Position numbers and translations under genes: made by a program
Notes under the pieces: model-generated
Databases searched by the model: none
What the model was told of the DNA's origin: nothing
What the model saw: the letters and a program-made list of their open reading frames with translations, nothing else
Shown: positions 50,221-59,206 of the stretch, piece after piece
How positions within the stretch are numbered: the stretch's first letter is position 1
Layout: the number at the start of each line of letters is the position of its first letter
Assembly: GCA_964600385.1 (NCBI GenBank)
Contig: CAZRJC010000002.1
Location: 62,001-126,000, forward strand
Length of the DNA stretch: 64,000 nucleotides
Source of the DNA: DMER64 sp964600385
GTDB taxonomy: Bacteria; Bacteroidota; Bacteroidia; Bacteroidales; UBA932
Direction: 5' to 3'

Positions 50221-53200
50221 CACCCAGGTGCCAGTTACCCTGATAACCAACATCCGACAAAGTAGTCACTCCGCTGTTTGAGGTTAGGCCAAGGATATTG
50301 CCGCCCGATACTGCAGGTCCGGCTCCATCTGTCAGGAGTACAGGATGCGTTCCCTGTTGGGAAACTATCATGTTGATCACCAACCCTTTGTTTTGGGCTA
50401 TGGTAATCTTGTCGTCTTCGGTAATGCCCAGACTGATGAGCAAATTCTTAATACCCGGATCAATCTTGCTGAACATGATCTTCTTGAAATTGTTGTCCGG
50501 TTGACTGACGGTGTTGGTTTGGCCGGGAGTTATATCCGAAATCATAACTAACCTGCGTGCATGATCCTGCATAAAGCTTAGCAATTCTGCCTGGCTCAGG
50601 TTTTCTGTATTAATATGTCCTTCGTCGTCAATCATGGCATCGAAAATGGCATACGTAGCCTCAAGGTCTTCTTTGGTAAGTGCAATAATGGCCATACTTG
50701 AGGTGGTATCCATCGGACACAACACCAGGTTATTCACCCGTTTGCCTACGTGAGAAGCGACTACAGACGGGTCCATATTCACAATGGCCAGAATATTGTC
50801 GTTTGCACTGGAAGAGACAAAAGCCCGTGTTGCCGTATTTTCTTTGAATACAGATATGAACAGCTGTGTTACGTCCAGGGCAGGGATACCCGGAAGTTCC
50901 ATGGAAGTTTCTCCCTGCGGTACATTAATCTGGGCATAGAAGGGTACATATCCGCTACTTTGCATGCGTATTGCATATAATCCCGGCCGTATATCTGTTA
51001 CAGTAGCCGTACCACTTGCATTGGTGAGAACCGTATAGTCTACCGCCTCGTCTCCCTTGGTACTCAGCCTCGGACGGACAGAAGCACTGCTAAGTGTTTG
51101 TTTCATATTCTTCCTGTTTGCAACAATCTCTGCAGCAAAAGGCTTCAGATATCCGGCCATAAGTCCGGCTGCCTTACGGAGCGCTTCATTGGCAGATGAA
51201 GCGGTAAGATGACCCGAACGGGTTACCGGCACAGATGAAGCTGATTTTACCCTTGAGGTCTGGGCCGTGTTGTCTCCAATCCGGGTAAGGTACACGTATT
51301 TATAAGCTATAGCTTGTTCGTCATCTCCGATTAGCGTGAGGTTCAATTCACTGTAAGCAGGTGTAGTGATGACTCTTTCTGCGCTGTAGGCAGTGCCGGC
51401 TGCATTAGTTGCGTAGGCTTTTACGGTATAAGCTGTATTGGGATCAAGATCATTAAACGAAGCAGAGAAATCTCCGGTGCCTGCTCCCACCTTCCTGTTG
51501 GTGGCTCCAAAAATAAAACCTCTTACGGTAACATTTTCTCCTCCGTCATTTTCTACAGTAGCTTTTACACTAATTTTATTGTATGTCAGTTCAGTAACGG
51601 TAATATCACTAACTGTCGGAGGGATGGCGTTCAATGCCAGGTATACACCATTTTGCTGAGTACGTATGTAATGGGTTGTTGTCCCTGGCTTGGTGCTGTT
51701 CCATTTGTCGGTGGTCCATGAGGGATGAGCTATGACAGAAGCAGGAACAGATTCGGTCAGCTTATTTCCGTAAAGGCGCAGTTCGGCCGATACAGCGGGA
51801 ATGTTGCCCCACGATTCAGGAATACCACCTGTGAAATTACAATCGTACAAGTGAACATTAAACTTGGTATTGTCCGTAGTCATATTTCCCAGGGCTTCCG
51901 GCAGCGATCCTGTAAGGTTGGGATTGCTGTGTAACATAAGTGATCCTATGTGTTTCCATCCCGTAAACAGGGCAGCAGGCAGCGGCCCCGATATCTTTGT
52001 ATTATAAAGACCTAAGTCTTTCAGGGCTGTCATACCGGCCCATTCGGCCGGTATCGTTCCTGTGATATTGTTGTTGTTCAGTTGCAGATTGGTGAGTTTT
52101 TGCAGAGATCCCATGGCAGCGGGCAGTGATCCTTCAAGCCCTGTTGTCTCTGCCAGGAAGGTAGCCAGATTGAAGAGATTTCCTATCTCGGCCGGCAGCG
52201 ATCCGGTAAGTTTCGGATTGGAGCTAAGATTCAGATAGGTAAGCGACGATAGATTTCCAATGATGCCGGGCAGTGATCCTTTGAGTCCGAATCCGCTCAG
52301 GTCAATGCGGGTAATGGCGTCATTTGCCACAGTGATGCCGCCCCAGACGGAAATATCTTCATCCGATCCCCAGTTGCTCTTCTTTGCCTTCACCCAATTG
52401 GCTCCGTCCATGGAATTATAAAGTGACATGAGCAGTTCACGCTGGGCATCGGGAACCTCTTCGAGCTCAAGGTATACACTGTTTTGCTGAGAGCGCAGGT
52501 AGTGTACAGAGGCGTCTTTCATTTTATTCCACCGTTCCGCAGTCCAGGAAGGATGATTCTGGATGGACAGGGGAACCGGATCGGTCAGTTTGTTGCCATA
52601 GAGATACAGCTGTTTGGATATCTCCGGAATACTTCCCCACGATTCGGGAATACCGCCCGTAAAATTACAGTTATGCATCTGTACGTTAAAGATGGTGTTA
52701 TCCGTTGTCATGCTTCCCAGAGCCTCGGGAAGTCCTCCCGTCAGGTTGGGATTGTCATTCAGAAGAAGAGTCCCTATATGCTTCCATCCGGTGAAAACAG
52801 CATCGGGAAGAGGTCCGGATAATTGGGTTTCATACATTCCAAAGTTCTTGAGAGCCGTCATTCCGGCCCATTCAGCGGGAATCGTCCCTGAAATGCTGTT
52901 CTTGTTCAGCTGCAGATTAGTCAGGCTTACCAGGTTACCCATCGAGGCGGGTAAAGGGCCCTGCAGACCTGTAGTAACTGCAGTAAGTGTCTCGAGTTTT
53001 ACGAGGTTTCCAATCACCTGAGGGAGGGGACCGTTCAGGTCGGGATTGCTCCCCAGGTTAAGCGAAGTGATATCGGTAAACGAACCGATCGCCTCGGGAA
53101 GTTGTCCTTTCAGGCCGAATCCGCTTAAATTCAGTTTGGTGATTTTTCCGTCGGTTACGGTCACTCCGCCCCAGGATTCAACAGGTTCAGCGGAGTTCCA

Positions 53201-53884
53201 GTTTGTTTTTTTAGCTTCGGCCCAGTTTGTTCCGCCCAACGCATCGTACAGGGCCATCAGGTTAGTCCGAATCGGATTCTCTTTCTGGTTAAGGGTAATA
53301 CTCTGGGGAGCGGCAATGCCAGCATTGTCTTTTATGGTTATGATACCACTGCGGGCTGCTCCCGTATTGGCAGCTACCTCAAAAGAAAGCGTGGCGGAAG
53401 AAAGTGCTTTGGTCCCGGTATACTGGATCCAGCTTTTGGCAGATTCTTCGATAGTAACCGTATAGTTTGTGTTGTATTGAAGAGTAATGGAATAATTGCC
53501 TCCGGCGTATTCAATGGTGTTGTTGCCGGAGGCAATAAGTGTATTCTTTGCTCCCTGGGTAATGGTTATGGTCGCCTGCAGAGATCCGCTCTTGATGGTA
53601 AGAGTGCCCTTTTGCTCATCGGCAGAAGTGGCGGCAGCAGCGGACAGTGTAAGCGATGTATTTCCCGACCCGGAAGTGGGAGACACCGAAAATCCTTTAC
53701 CGGATACCGATGCCGTCCAGGACATACTGTTAGTTGTAAGATTAATAGTTTCCGTTCCCCCTTCCTGCGTGAATGTCACGGTGGTGGGATTGGCCTCCAG
53801 ATGAGGTTCGTCCGGCTTACAGCTGGTTGCATTGAAAACCAGTGCAGCAAAGACAATAATAATGGAAGGTATAAATTTTTTCAT
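50207..53884 (-). CDS. Large surface lipoprotein with BACON, plant-type LRR modules and an FN3-like domain
   Basis: This is a 1225-residue predicted lipoprotein (lipobox NATSC, Cys 22, then KPDEP). A BACON domain (about residues 27-110) is followed by a second BACON-like domain (111-200). Two copies of a LRR module span residues 206-474 and 481-753. Each starts with a capping segment like LMALYDALGGTNWAEAKK and contains repeats such as LTNLQLNKNSISGTIPAEW, the plant-receptor LRR type. An FN3-like domain (755-845) and a carboxypeptidase-like beta domain (about 975-1040) precede a unique C-terminus. The charged residues after Cys fit a surface export signal. It lies 34 bases after its paralogue. 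Confidence 0.82.
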   Translation of the reverse strand: MKKFIPSIIIVFAALVFNATSCKPDEPHLEANPTTVTFTQEGGTETINLTTNSMSWTASVSGKGFSVSPTSGSGNTSLTLSAAAATSADEQKGTLTIKSGSLQATITITQGAKNTLIASGNNTIEYAGGNYSITLQYNTNYTVTIEESAKSWIQYTGTKALSSATLSFEVAANTGAARSGIITIKDNAGIAAPQSITLNQKENPIRTNLMALYDALGGTNWAEAKKTNWNSAEPVESWGGVTVTDGKITKLNLSGFGLKGQLPEAIGSFTDITSLNLGSNPDLNGPLPQVIGNLVKLETLTAVTTGLQGPLPASMGNLVSLTNLQLNKNSISGTIPAEWAGMTALKNFGMYETQLSGPLPDAVFTGWKHIGTLLLNDNPNLTGGLPEALGSMTTDNTIFNVQMHNCNFTGGIPESWGSIPEISKQLYLYGNKLTDPVPLSIQNHPSWTAERWNKMKDASVHYLRSQQNSVYLELEEVPDAQRELLMSLYNSMDGANWVKAKKSNWGSDEDISVWGGITVANDAITRIDLSGFGLKGSLPGIIGNLSSLTYLNLSSNPKLTGSLPAEIGNLFNLATFLAETTGLEGSLPAAMGSLQKLTNLQLNNNNITGTIPAEWAGMTALKDLGLYNTKISGPLPAALFTGWKHIGSLMLHSNPNLTGSLPEALGNMTTDNTKFNVHLYDCNFTGGIPESWGNIPAVSAELRLYGNKLTESVPASVIAHPSWTTDKWNSTKPGTTTHYIRTQQNGVYLALNAIPPTVSDITVTELTYNKISVKATVENDGGENVTVRGFIFGATNRKVGAGTGDFSASFNDLDPNTAYTVKAYATNAAGTAYSAERVITTPAYSELNLTLIGDDEQAIAYKYVYLTRIGDNTAQTSRVKSASSVPVTRSGHLTASSANEALRKAAGLMAGYLKPFAAEIVANRKNMKQTLSSASVRPRLSTKGDEAVDYTVLTNASGTATVTDIRPGLYAIRMQSSGYVPFYAQINVPQGETSMELPGIPALDVTQLFISVFKENTATRAFVSSSANDNILAIVNMDPSVVASHVGKRVNNLVLCPMDTTSSMAIIALTKEDLEATYAIFDAMIDDEGHINTENLSQAELLSFMQDHARRLVMISDITPGQTNTVSQPDNNFKKIMFSKIDPGIKNLLISLGITEDDKITIAQNKGLVINMIVSQQGTHPVLLTDGAGPAVSGGNILGLTSNSGVTTLSDVGYQGNWHLGATLK
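51626..52444 (-). repeat. LRR module, copy 4 (second module of the 1225-residue lipoprotein)
   Basis: This is the coding repeat for residues 481-753. It opens with a capping segment around LMSLYNSMDGANWVKAKK and closes with HYIRTQQNGVYLAL. The same roughly 815-base unit occurs four times between 51626 and 55565. Confidence 0.8.
52463..53269 (-). repeat. LRR module, copy 3 (first module of the 1225-residue lipoprotein)
   Basis: This is the coding repeat for residues 206-474, opening LMALYDALGGTNWAEAKK and closing HYLRSQQNSVYLEL. It is homologous to the other three modules along its whole length. Confidence 0.8.
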
Positions 53885-53918
53885 AGCTCAAAGACGCAAA
53901 AAGGGGAGATTTAGCTGC

Positions 53919-56156
53919 TTATTCGGTAGCAGCTAAATCCAGAAATACATTATTTTGTTGGGTACGGATAAAGTGAATCTCCGTGTTCTGTTTATAACTG
54001 TCCCATTTGTCAGCTGTCCACGAGGGGTGGTTCTGAATGGTTGCCGGAACGGGTAGGGTAAGTTTGTTCCCATAAACACGCAATTGTTTGGAAACCTGTG
54101 GAATATTGCCCCACGAAGACGGAATGCCTCCCGTGAAATTACATTCATGCATATGGATGCTGAATAATGAGTTATCTGTGGTCATGCTGCCCAGCGCTTC
54201 GGGCAGTGCACCGGTTAAATTGGGATTGTTATTCAGTAACAGAGACCCCACGTGTTTCCATCCGGTAAAAATGGCATCTGGCAGCGGTCCGGATATTTTG
54301 GTGTTGAACATTCCAAAACTTTTGATAGCCGTCATGCCGGCCCATTCGGCCGGGATGGTACCGGTTATGTTGTTATTGCTCAACTGCAGATTAGTGAGCC
54401 TGCTCAGATTCCCCATTGAGGCAGGCAGAGTGCCGTCCAGGCCGGTAGTGACAGCCATGAAAGCATCAAGATTTACCAGGTTCCCTATTTCCTGGGGCAG
54501 GGGGCCGGTCAGATTGGGGTTGCTTCCCAGGTTAAGCGAAGTAAGTGACGTAAATTCGCCAATAACGGCAGGTAACTGACCTTTAAGCCCAAATCCGCTG
54601 AGATTCAGTTTGGTAACCACTCCATTCTCCATGGTTACACCACCCCAGGTATTGACCGGCTCGGCAGTGTTCCAGTTGGTTTTTTTTGCAGCTGTCCAGT
54701 TTGTTCCGTCCAGCGCGTTGTAAAGAGCCATCAGCAGATCGTATTGAGATACGGCCAGATTCAGATAAACACCGTTTTGTTGTGTACGAACATAATGTGT
54801 GTTGGCATCTTTCATTTTATCCCATTTGTCGGCGGTCCATGAAGGATGAGCCTGTACAGAGAGGGGAACCGGTTCGGTAAGTTGGTTTCCGTAAATATAC
54901 AACTGCTTGGAAATATCAGGGATATTCCCCCAAGATTCCGGAATGCCTCCGGTGAAATTACAATTGTACATCTGGACATTGAACACTGTGTTGTCCGTGG
55001 TCATATTCCCCAGGGCTTCTGGCAGCGATCCGGTCATGTTGGGGTTATCATACATCAGCAGGGTCCCAATATGTTTCCAGGAAGTAAAGATGGCCTCGGG
55101 CAGCGGAGTGGCAACCTGTGTGCTGTACAGTCCCAGGTTTTTAAGCGCTGTCATCCCGGCCCACTCGGCAGGAATGGTCCCTGAAATATTGTTTTTGCTC
55201 AACTGCAGGTTGGTGATTTTGGTGAGGTTGCCCATACTGGCAGGCAGTTGGCCGCTCAGGCCTGTGGTAACAGCCAGGAAGGATTCCAGGTTAACAAGAT
55301 CTCCCATGTTGGAGGGCAGAGATCCGGTCAGATTGGGATTGCTTCCCAGGTTCAGCGATGTGAGATCGGTAAAGGAAGCAATAGAAGCGGGCAGATCGCC
55401 TTTCAGTCCGAATCCGCTGAAATTCAATTTGGTCAGTTTCCCGTTTTCAATGGTTACACCGCCCCAGCTCTCAATGGGTTCTTCTGAGTTCCAGTTGGTT
55501 TTTTTGGCAGCCGTCCAGTTGGCTCCGTCCAGTGCATTGTATAATCCCAAAAGGGCAGTACGAATGGGATTTTCTTTCTGTGTAAGGGTAATGGTCTGTG
55601 CGGCGGCAATACCTGCGGCATCTTTTATTGTGATCACGCCGGAACGTTCGCTTCCATTGTTAGGAGCAATTTGAAAAGCAAGGGTTGCAGTTGACAACGC
55701 CTTGGTTCCTGTATACTGGATCCAAGATGTGGCTGACGGGTCAATTTCCACCTGGTAAGTCGTGTTGTATTGCAGAGAGACTGTATAGTCGCCTCCGGCT
55801 GCATCAATGGTATTGCTCCCTGTTACGATAAGCGTATTCTTCGCGCCCTGGGTAATCGTTACGGTGGCCGACAGCGTCTCGCTCTTTATGGTAAGCGTGC
55901 CTGTCTGGTCGTCGGGAGAAGTCGCAGCAACAGCTTTCAGAGAAAGCACGGCGTCACCTGTCCCCGATGTGGGGCTTACCGAAAAGCCGTTTCCCGTTAC
56001 TGTTGCGGTCCATGTAACATTGGAAGATATAGAAATATTTTCGGTACCTCCTTCCTGAGTGAACGAAACAGACAGAGGTGTCACCTCCATCCGCGGATCT
56101 TCCTGGCAGCTTAAAACGCCAAGGATCACAAAAAATGCCAATACTATTTTTTTCAT
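53919..56156 (-). CDS. Surface lipoprotein with BACON domains and two plant-type LRR modules
   Basis: This 745-residue predicted lipoprotein (ILGVLSC, Cys 17, followed by QED) is a shorter paralogue of the 1225-residue protein. A BACON domain spans residues 24-104 and a second BACON-like domain 105-195. Two LRR modules follow at about 198-468 and 472-742, and the protein stops right after the second. Repeats such as LTNLQLSNNNITGTIPAEW are of the plant receptor type. The acidic residues after the cysteine fit a Bacteroidetes surface-export signal. The ATG overlaps the mrp stop codon by 4 bases. Binding partner unknown; adhesion or glycan/protein binding is an inference. Confidence 0.82.
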   Translation of the reverse strand: MKKIVLAFFVILGVLSCQEDPRMEVTPLSVSFTQEGGTENISISSNVTWTATVTGNGFSVSPTSGTGDAVLSLKAVAATSPDDQTGTLTIKSETLSATVTITQGAKNTLIVTGSNTIDAAGGDYTVSLQYNTTYQVEIDPSATSWIQYTGTKALSTATLAFQIAPNNGSERSGVITIKDAAGIAAAQTITLTQKENPIRTALLGLYNALDGANWTAAKKTNWNSEEPIESWGGVTIENGKLTKLNFSGFGLKGDLPASIASFTDLTSLNLGSNPNLTGSLPSNMGDLVNLESFLAVTTGLSGQLPASMGNLTKITNLQLSKNNISGTIPAEWAGMTALKNLGLYSTQVATPLPEAIFTSWKHIGTLLMYDNPNMTGSLPEALGNMTTDNTVFNVQMYNCNFTGGIPESWGNIPDISKQLYIYGNQLTEPVPLSVQAHPSWTADKWDKMKDANTHYVRTQQNGVYLNLAVSQYDLLMALYNALDGTNWTAAKKTNWNTAEPVNTWGGVTMENGVVTKLNLSGFGLKGQLPAVIGEFTSLTSLNLGSNPNLTGPLPQEIGNLVNLDAFMAVTTGLDGTLPASMGNLSRLTNLQLSNNNITGTIPAEWAGMTAIKSFGMFNTKISGPLPDAIFTGWKHVGSLLLNNNPNLTGALPEALGSMTTDNSLFSIHMHECNFTGGIPSSWGNIPQVSKQLRVYGNKLTLPVPATIQNHPSWTADKWDSYKQNTEIHFIRTQQNNVFLDLAATE
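53931..54743 (-). repeat. LRR module, copy 2 (second module of the 745-residue lipoprotein)
   Basis: This codes for residues 472-742, opening LLMALYNALDGTNWTAAKK and closing HFIRTQQNNVFLDL. It is the same unit as copies 1, 3 and 4. Confidence 0.8.
54753..55565 (-). repeat. LRR module, copy 1 (first module of the 745-residue lipoprotein)
   Basis: This codes for residues 198-468, opening LLGLYNALDGANWTAAKK and closing HYVRTQQNGVYLNL. Together with copy 2 it forms a direct repeat with a period of about 272 residues. Confidence 0.8.
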
Positions 56157-57019
56157 TGTTCTAATAGAGATATTAATGTTTGGGCCAGATTTCTGAATGC
56201 AACAGCAGCCGGATGGTCTTCGTTGGCCACCGGGATGCCGGAGTCACTGCGGTCGCAGATGCCCTGTACCAAAGGGATACGGGCAAGCAAGGGCAGGTTG
56301 TATTTCTTTGCAAGGGCATCACCTCCGCCTTTCCCGAAAATATAATATTTGTTTTCGGGAAGTTCTTCGGGTGTAAACCATGCCATATTCTCAACAAGAC
56401 CGTAAACACGTTTGTTGAGGTCTTTATGGAAGAACATGTTCAGGCATTTTTCCACATCGGCGACGGCAACCTGTTGAGGAGTAGTCACAACAATACCTCC
56501 GCTCAGTTTGATGTCATGCATGAGGCTGATATGGATATCGCCTGTTCCCGGAGGAAGGTCAATGAGAAGAAAATCGAGCGGCCCCCAGTTTGTTTGCTGG
56601 ATCAGTTGCTTGAGGGCATTGCTGGCCATTGGTCCGCGCCATATGAGAGCCTGTTCGGGCGATGCAAAATAGCCAATAGAAATCCATTTAACGCCAAATT
56701 TACTTATGGGATTAAATACCTGCATGTTGGCGTCAATGACATCTACTGTTGGCTGCTCATCTGTGGTGCCGGTAAGTGTGGGGATGGAAGGCCCGTAAAT
56801 ATCGGCATCGGCAAGGCCTACCCGATAACCCTGCAACGATAGTGCTACAGCCAGATTAACAGCTACAGTGGATTTTCCCACTCCGCCTTTTCCGCTGGCT
56901 ATGGCAATAACGTGTTTTACATCTTTCAGACCTTCATTTCCCAAAGGGGGAAGATCGTTTTTCTGTTTGTTCGTTTTTGGTTGAACAGGCTTCATAGCCT
57001 TATAATCAACAGAGTTCAT
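56153..57019 (-). CDS. mrp: Mrp/NBP35-family Fe-S carrier ATPase, short form
   Basis: This 288-residue deviant Walker A ATPase (IASGKGGVGKSTVAVNLA) belongs to the Mrp/ApbC/NBP35 group that carries Fe-S clusters to client proteins. ADADIYGPSIP and LIDLPPGTGDIHIS are diagnostic. It lacks the N-terminal DUF59 domain found in longer Mrp proteins (usually about 350-370 residues). It also lacks the CxxC pair: the region reads ENMAWFTPEELPENKYY. A separate DUF59 protein is encoded at 788-1111. The gene is 6 bases after the S46 peptidase and overlaps the LRR lipoprotein by 4 bases, a puzzling operon. Confidence 0.88.
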   Translation of the reverse strand: MNSVDYKAMKPVQPKTNKQKNDLPPLGNEGLKDVKHVIAIASGKGGVGKSTVAVNLAVALSLQGYRVGLADADIYGPSIPTLTGTTDEQPTVDVIDANMQVFNPISKFGVKWISIGYFASPEQALIWRGPMASNALKQLIQQTNWGPLDFLLIDLPPGTGDIHISLMHDIKLSGGIVVTTPQQVAVADVEKCLNMFFHKDLNKRVYGLVENMAWFTPEELPENKYYIFGKGGGDALAKKYNLPLLARIPLVQGICDRSDSGIPVANEDHPAAVAFRNLAQTLISLLEQ

Positions 57020-57025
57020 TTTTTA

Positions 57026-59170
57026 TTATTTTATGTTTAACTCGTTCAGCAGATAGCCTGCTTCTCCGTATTTATCCATGATAAAGAGAACATAACGGAT
57101 GTCAACAGCAATACAACGCTGAAGATCAGGTTCAAAAATCACGTCTCCGCTCATGGATTCCCAGTTTCCATCAAAAGCCAGGCCAATAAGTTCACCGTCG
57201 GCATTCAAAACAGGCGAGCCGGAATTTCCCCCGGTAATATCGGTATTGGCAATGAATCCGGTAACCAGTTCTTTACCCGGTTCTGCATACTGTCCGTAGT
57301 CTTTCGTCTTGTAAAGTTCTTTGAGTTTTTCGGGTACGACAAATTCCCAGTTATCGGGATCTTCTTTTTCCATAACACCGGTCAGCGTGGTGTAATAATC
57401 ATAAATGACAGCGTCTTTTGGCCTGTATTTAAGTACATTACCATAGGTAAGGCGCATGGAGAAATTCGCATCGGGATACATGGCTTTGCCTTTTTGCATT
57501 TCCATCATGCCGGCAATGAAACTCCTGTGCCCCCTATTGTATTGAGCAGTAAAAGGTGCAACTGCCTTCTGACATTCGGCCATCTTCATGTTTACCGATT
57601 CTCCCAGTTTATAGGCGGGATCCTCTTTAATGATGTTCATAACGGCTTCCTGTCCTGATTCATCGGTGGCATACTGAACGGCAAGATCATATACCTTTTG
57701 CGGGTCTGCAAACAGCGATTTTGCAAACAGGTCTTCCACATAGGCGTCTGTGTTGCCTGCATATTCTTTTTCTATGGTTTCATAGACAGAGGGATAATGT
57801 TTTTTGTCCACTCTCAGGGCAAAGATCTTTAACATGGCTTTGGCAACTTTTATGTCTGTGGGCATGTTGTAGTTGTCATAAAAGCGTTCTATCTGGGCCT
57901 TAAGTTCATCTGCGCTTGCTTTTGCTGACTGGCGGCCAAAAGGACGGAGAGCAAAACTGCTGATTTCTATATTACGCAGCGATTCAGACAGATACCTGCT
58001 GACGTATTGCATTTCCCACTGACCTTTTATAGATTCTTCAATATCCTGTAATGCGGTTCCGTATTTTTCCCTACGGCTTTTTTTAGCCTCAACCCATTTG
58101 GTGAAAGCTGCCTCTTCGCTTGCTCTGCGTGCCTTTACACCCAATTTGTCAAACGTCTCGTTCATGCCGGTCCATTTCTTCCAGGCGTTGGTACTGCCGG
58201 AATACTTACTGGCATACTGTAACTGAACTTTAGGATTGGCGAGCATGTCTTCCAGAAGCACATCCTGCCGGATGGTGCGGACTTCAATCCCAATGTCATT
58301 GGTGAGTTTTTCCTGACGCTCAACCTCAATGGAGGTCATAAAACGTGTAGTAGTGCCCGGGTAGCCAAGTGTCATGACAAAATCACCTTCCTTTATGCCT
58401 TTGAGGCTTATGGCAAGTGAACGTGCGGGGCGGTAAGGCTGGTTTTCGGGAGAGTAATCGGCCGGTTTGTTGCCAGGTCCTGCATATATGCGGAACATTG
58501 AGAAGTCACAGGTATGACGGGGCCACATCCAGTTGTCGGTGTCGGCGCCGAATTTCCCTATTGAAGACGGGGGTGCCCCAACAAAACGTATATCGTTATA
58601 AATTTTAAAAACAACCTGGTAATAACTGTTTCCGCCGTACATGCTGTAGAGTCTTGCCTGGCAGTCGGGGTATTCTTTACTTGCCTTTTCACTCCATTCG
58701 CGGCTGAGTTTCATTTCCGTTGCCGAGCGTGATTCTTCCGTTGTACAGGTATCCAGAACAGCCTGTATATCTTTGGTGACATCGGTCATGCTTTCCATGA
58801 AATAAACGCTGAGTCCGGGGGCGGGCAATTCTTCTGCCCTGTTTTTTGCCCAGTATCCGTCTTTCAGATAATTGTGCTCTACAGTACTTAATGCCTGAAT
58901 CACACCGTAACCGCAATGGTGATTTGTAAGCAACAGCCCTTCGTCGGAAACCACTTCCCCCGTACAGCCTCCGCCAAAAATAACAATGGCATCTTTGATG
59001 CTGGAGTGGTTAATGTTATAAATGTCTTCGGGGCTCAACCTAAGGCCTGCTTCCTTCATTCCTTTGGCGTTCAGCTGGTTAATAAGGGGAAGGAGCCACA
59101 TTCCCTCATCAGCGGTAGCAGTGCCTCCCAACAGGATGATACTGCACAATAGTAAACTCAGTTTTTTCAT
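57026..59170 (-). CDS. S46-family dipeptidyl peptidase, DPP7-like
   Basis: This 714-residue exported serine peptidase (signal peptide ending GTATA, about residue 20) removes dipeptides from peptide N-termini. The catalytic His is in LLTNHHCGYGVIQ, the Asp is in FGADTDNWMWPRHTCDF and the Ser is in ITGGNSGSPVLNADGE. Eighteen residues after the Ser the sequence is LAFDGNWE, with Gly where DPP11 enzymes have Arg. That suggests DPP7-like preference for hydrophobic P1 residues rather than Asp/Glu. Such enzymes feed periplasmic peptide catabolism in asaccharolytic Bacteroidota. ATG 59170 is preferred over the TTG just upstream. Confidence 0.9.
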   Translation of the reverse strand: MKKLSLLLCSIILLGGTATADEGMWLLPLINQLNAKGMKEAGLRLSPEDIYNINHSSIKDAIVIFGGGCTGEVVSDEGLLLTNHHCGYGVIQALSTVEHNYLKDGYWAKNRAEELPAPGLSVYFMESMTDVTKDIQAVLDTCTTEESRSATEMKLSREWSEKASKEYPDCQARLYSMYGGNSYYQVVFKIYNDIRFVGAPPSSIGKFGADTDNWMWPRHTCDFSMFRIYAGPGNKPADYSPENQPYRPARSLAISLKGIKEGDFVMTLGYPGTTTRFMTSIEVERQEKLTNDIGIEVRTIRQDVLLEDMLANPKVQLQYASKYSGSTNAWKKWTGMNETFDKLGVKARRASEEAAFTKWVEAKKSRREKYGTALQDIEESIKGQWEMQYVSRYLSESLRNIEISSFALRPFGRQSAKASADELKAQIERFYDNYNMPTDIKVAKAMLKIFALRVDKKHYPSVYETIEKEYAGNTDAYVEDLFAKSLFADPQKVYDLAVQYATDESGQEAVMNIIKEDPAYKLGESVNMKMAECQKAVAPFTAQYNRGHRSFIAGMMEMQKGKAMYPDANFSMRLTYGNVLKYRPKDAVIYDYYTTLTGVMEKEDPDNWEFVVPEKLKELYKTKDYGQYAEPGKELVTGFIANTDITGGNSGSPVLNADGELIGLAFDGNWESMSGDVIFEPDLQRCIAVDIRYVLFIMDKYGEAGYLLNELNIK

Positions 59171-59194
59171 CAATAGAATCTTAATATAATCTTA

Positions 59195-59202
59195 CAAATG
59201 TA
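59195..59202 (-). promoter_or_regulatory. -7 promoter box of the S46 peptidase operon
   Basis: The minus strand reads TACATTTG, 24 bases before the ATG at 59170 and just after the rnhB stop codon. It probably drives the peptidase, mrp and LRR genes. Confidence 0.45.
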
Positions 59203-59206
59203 ATCA

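Noticed and set aside
54907..55674. Long plus-strand open frame opposite the LRR gene (255 codons)
   Set aside because: Antisense frames recur at the same place in each LRR module, so they are products of repeat codon use.
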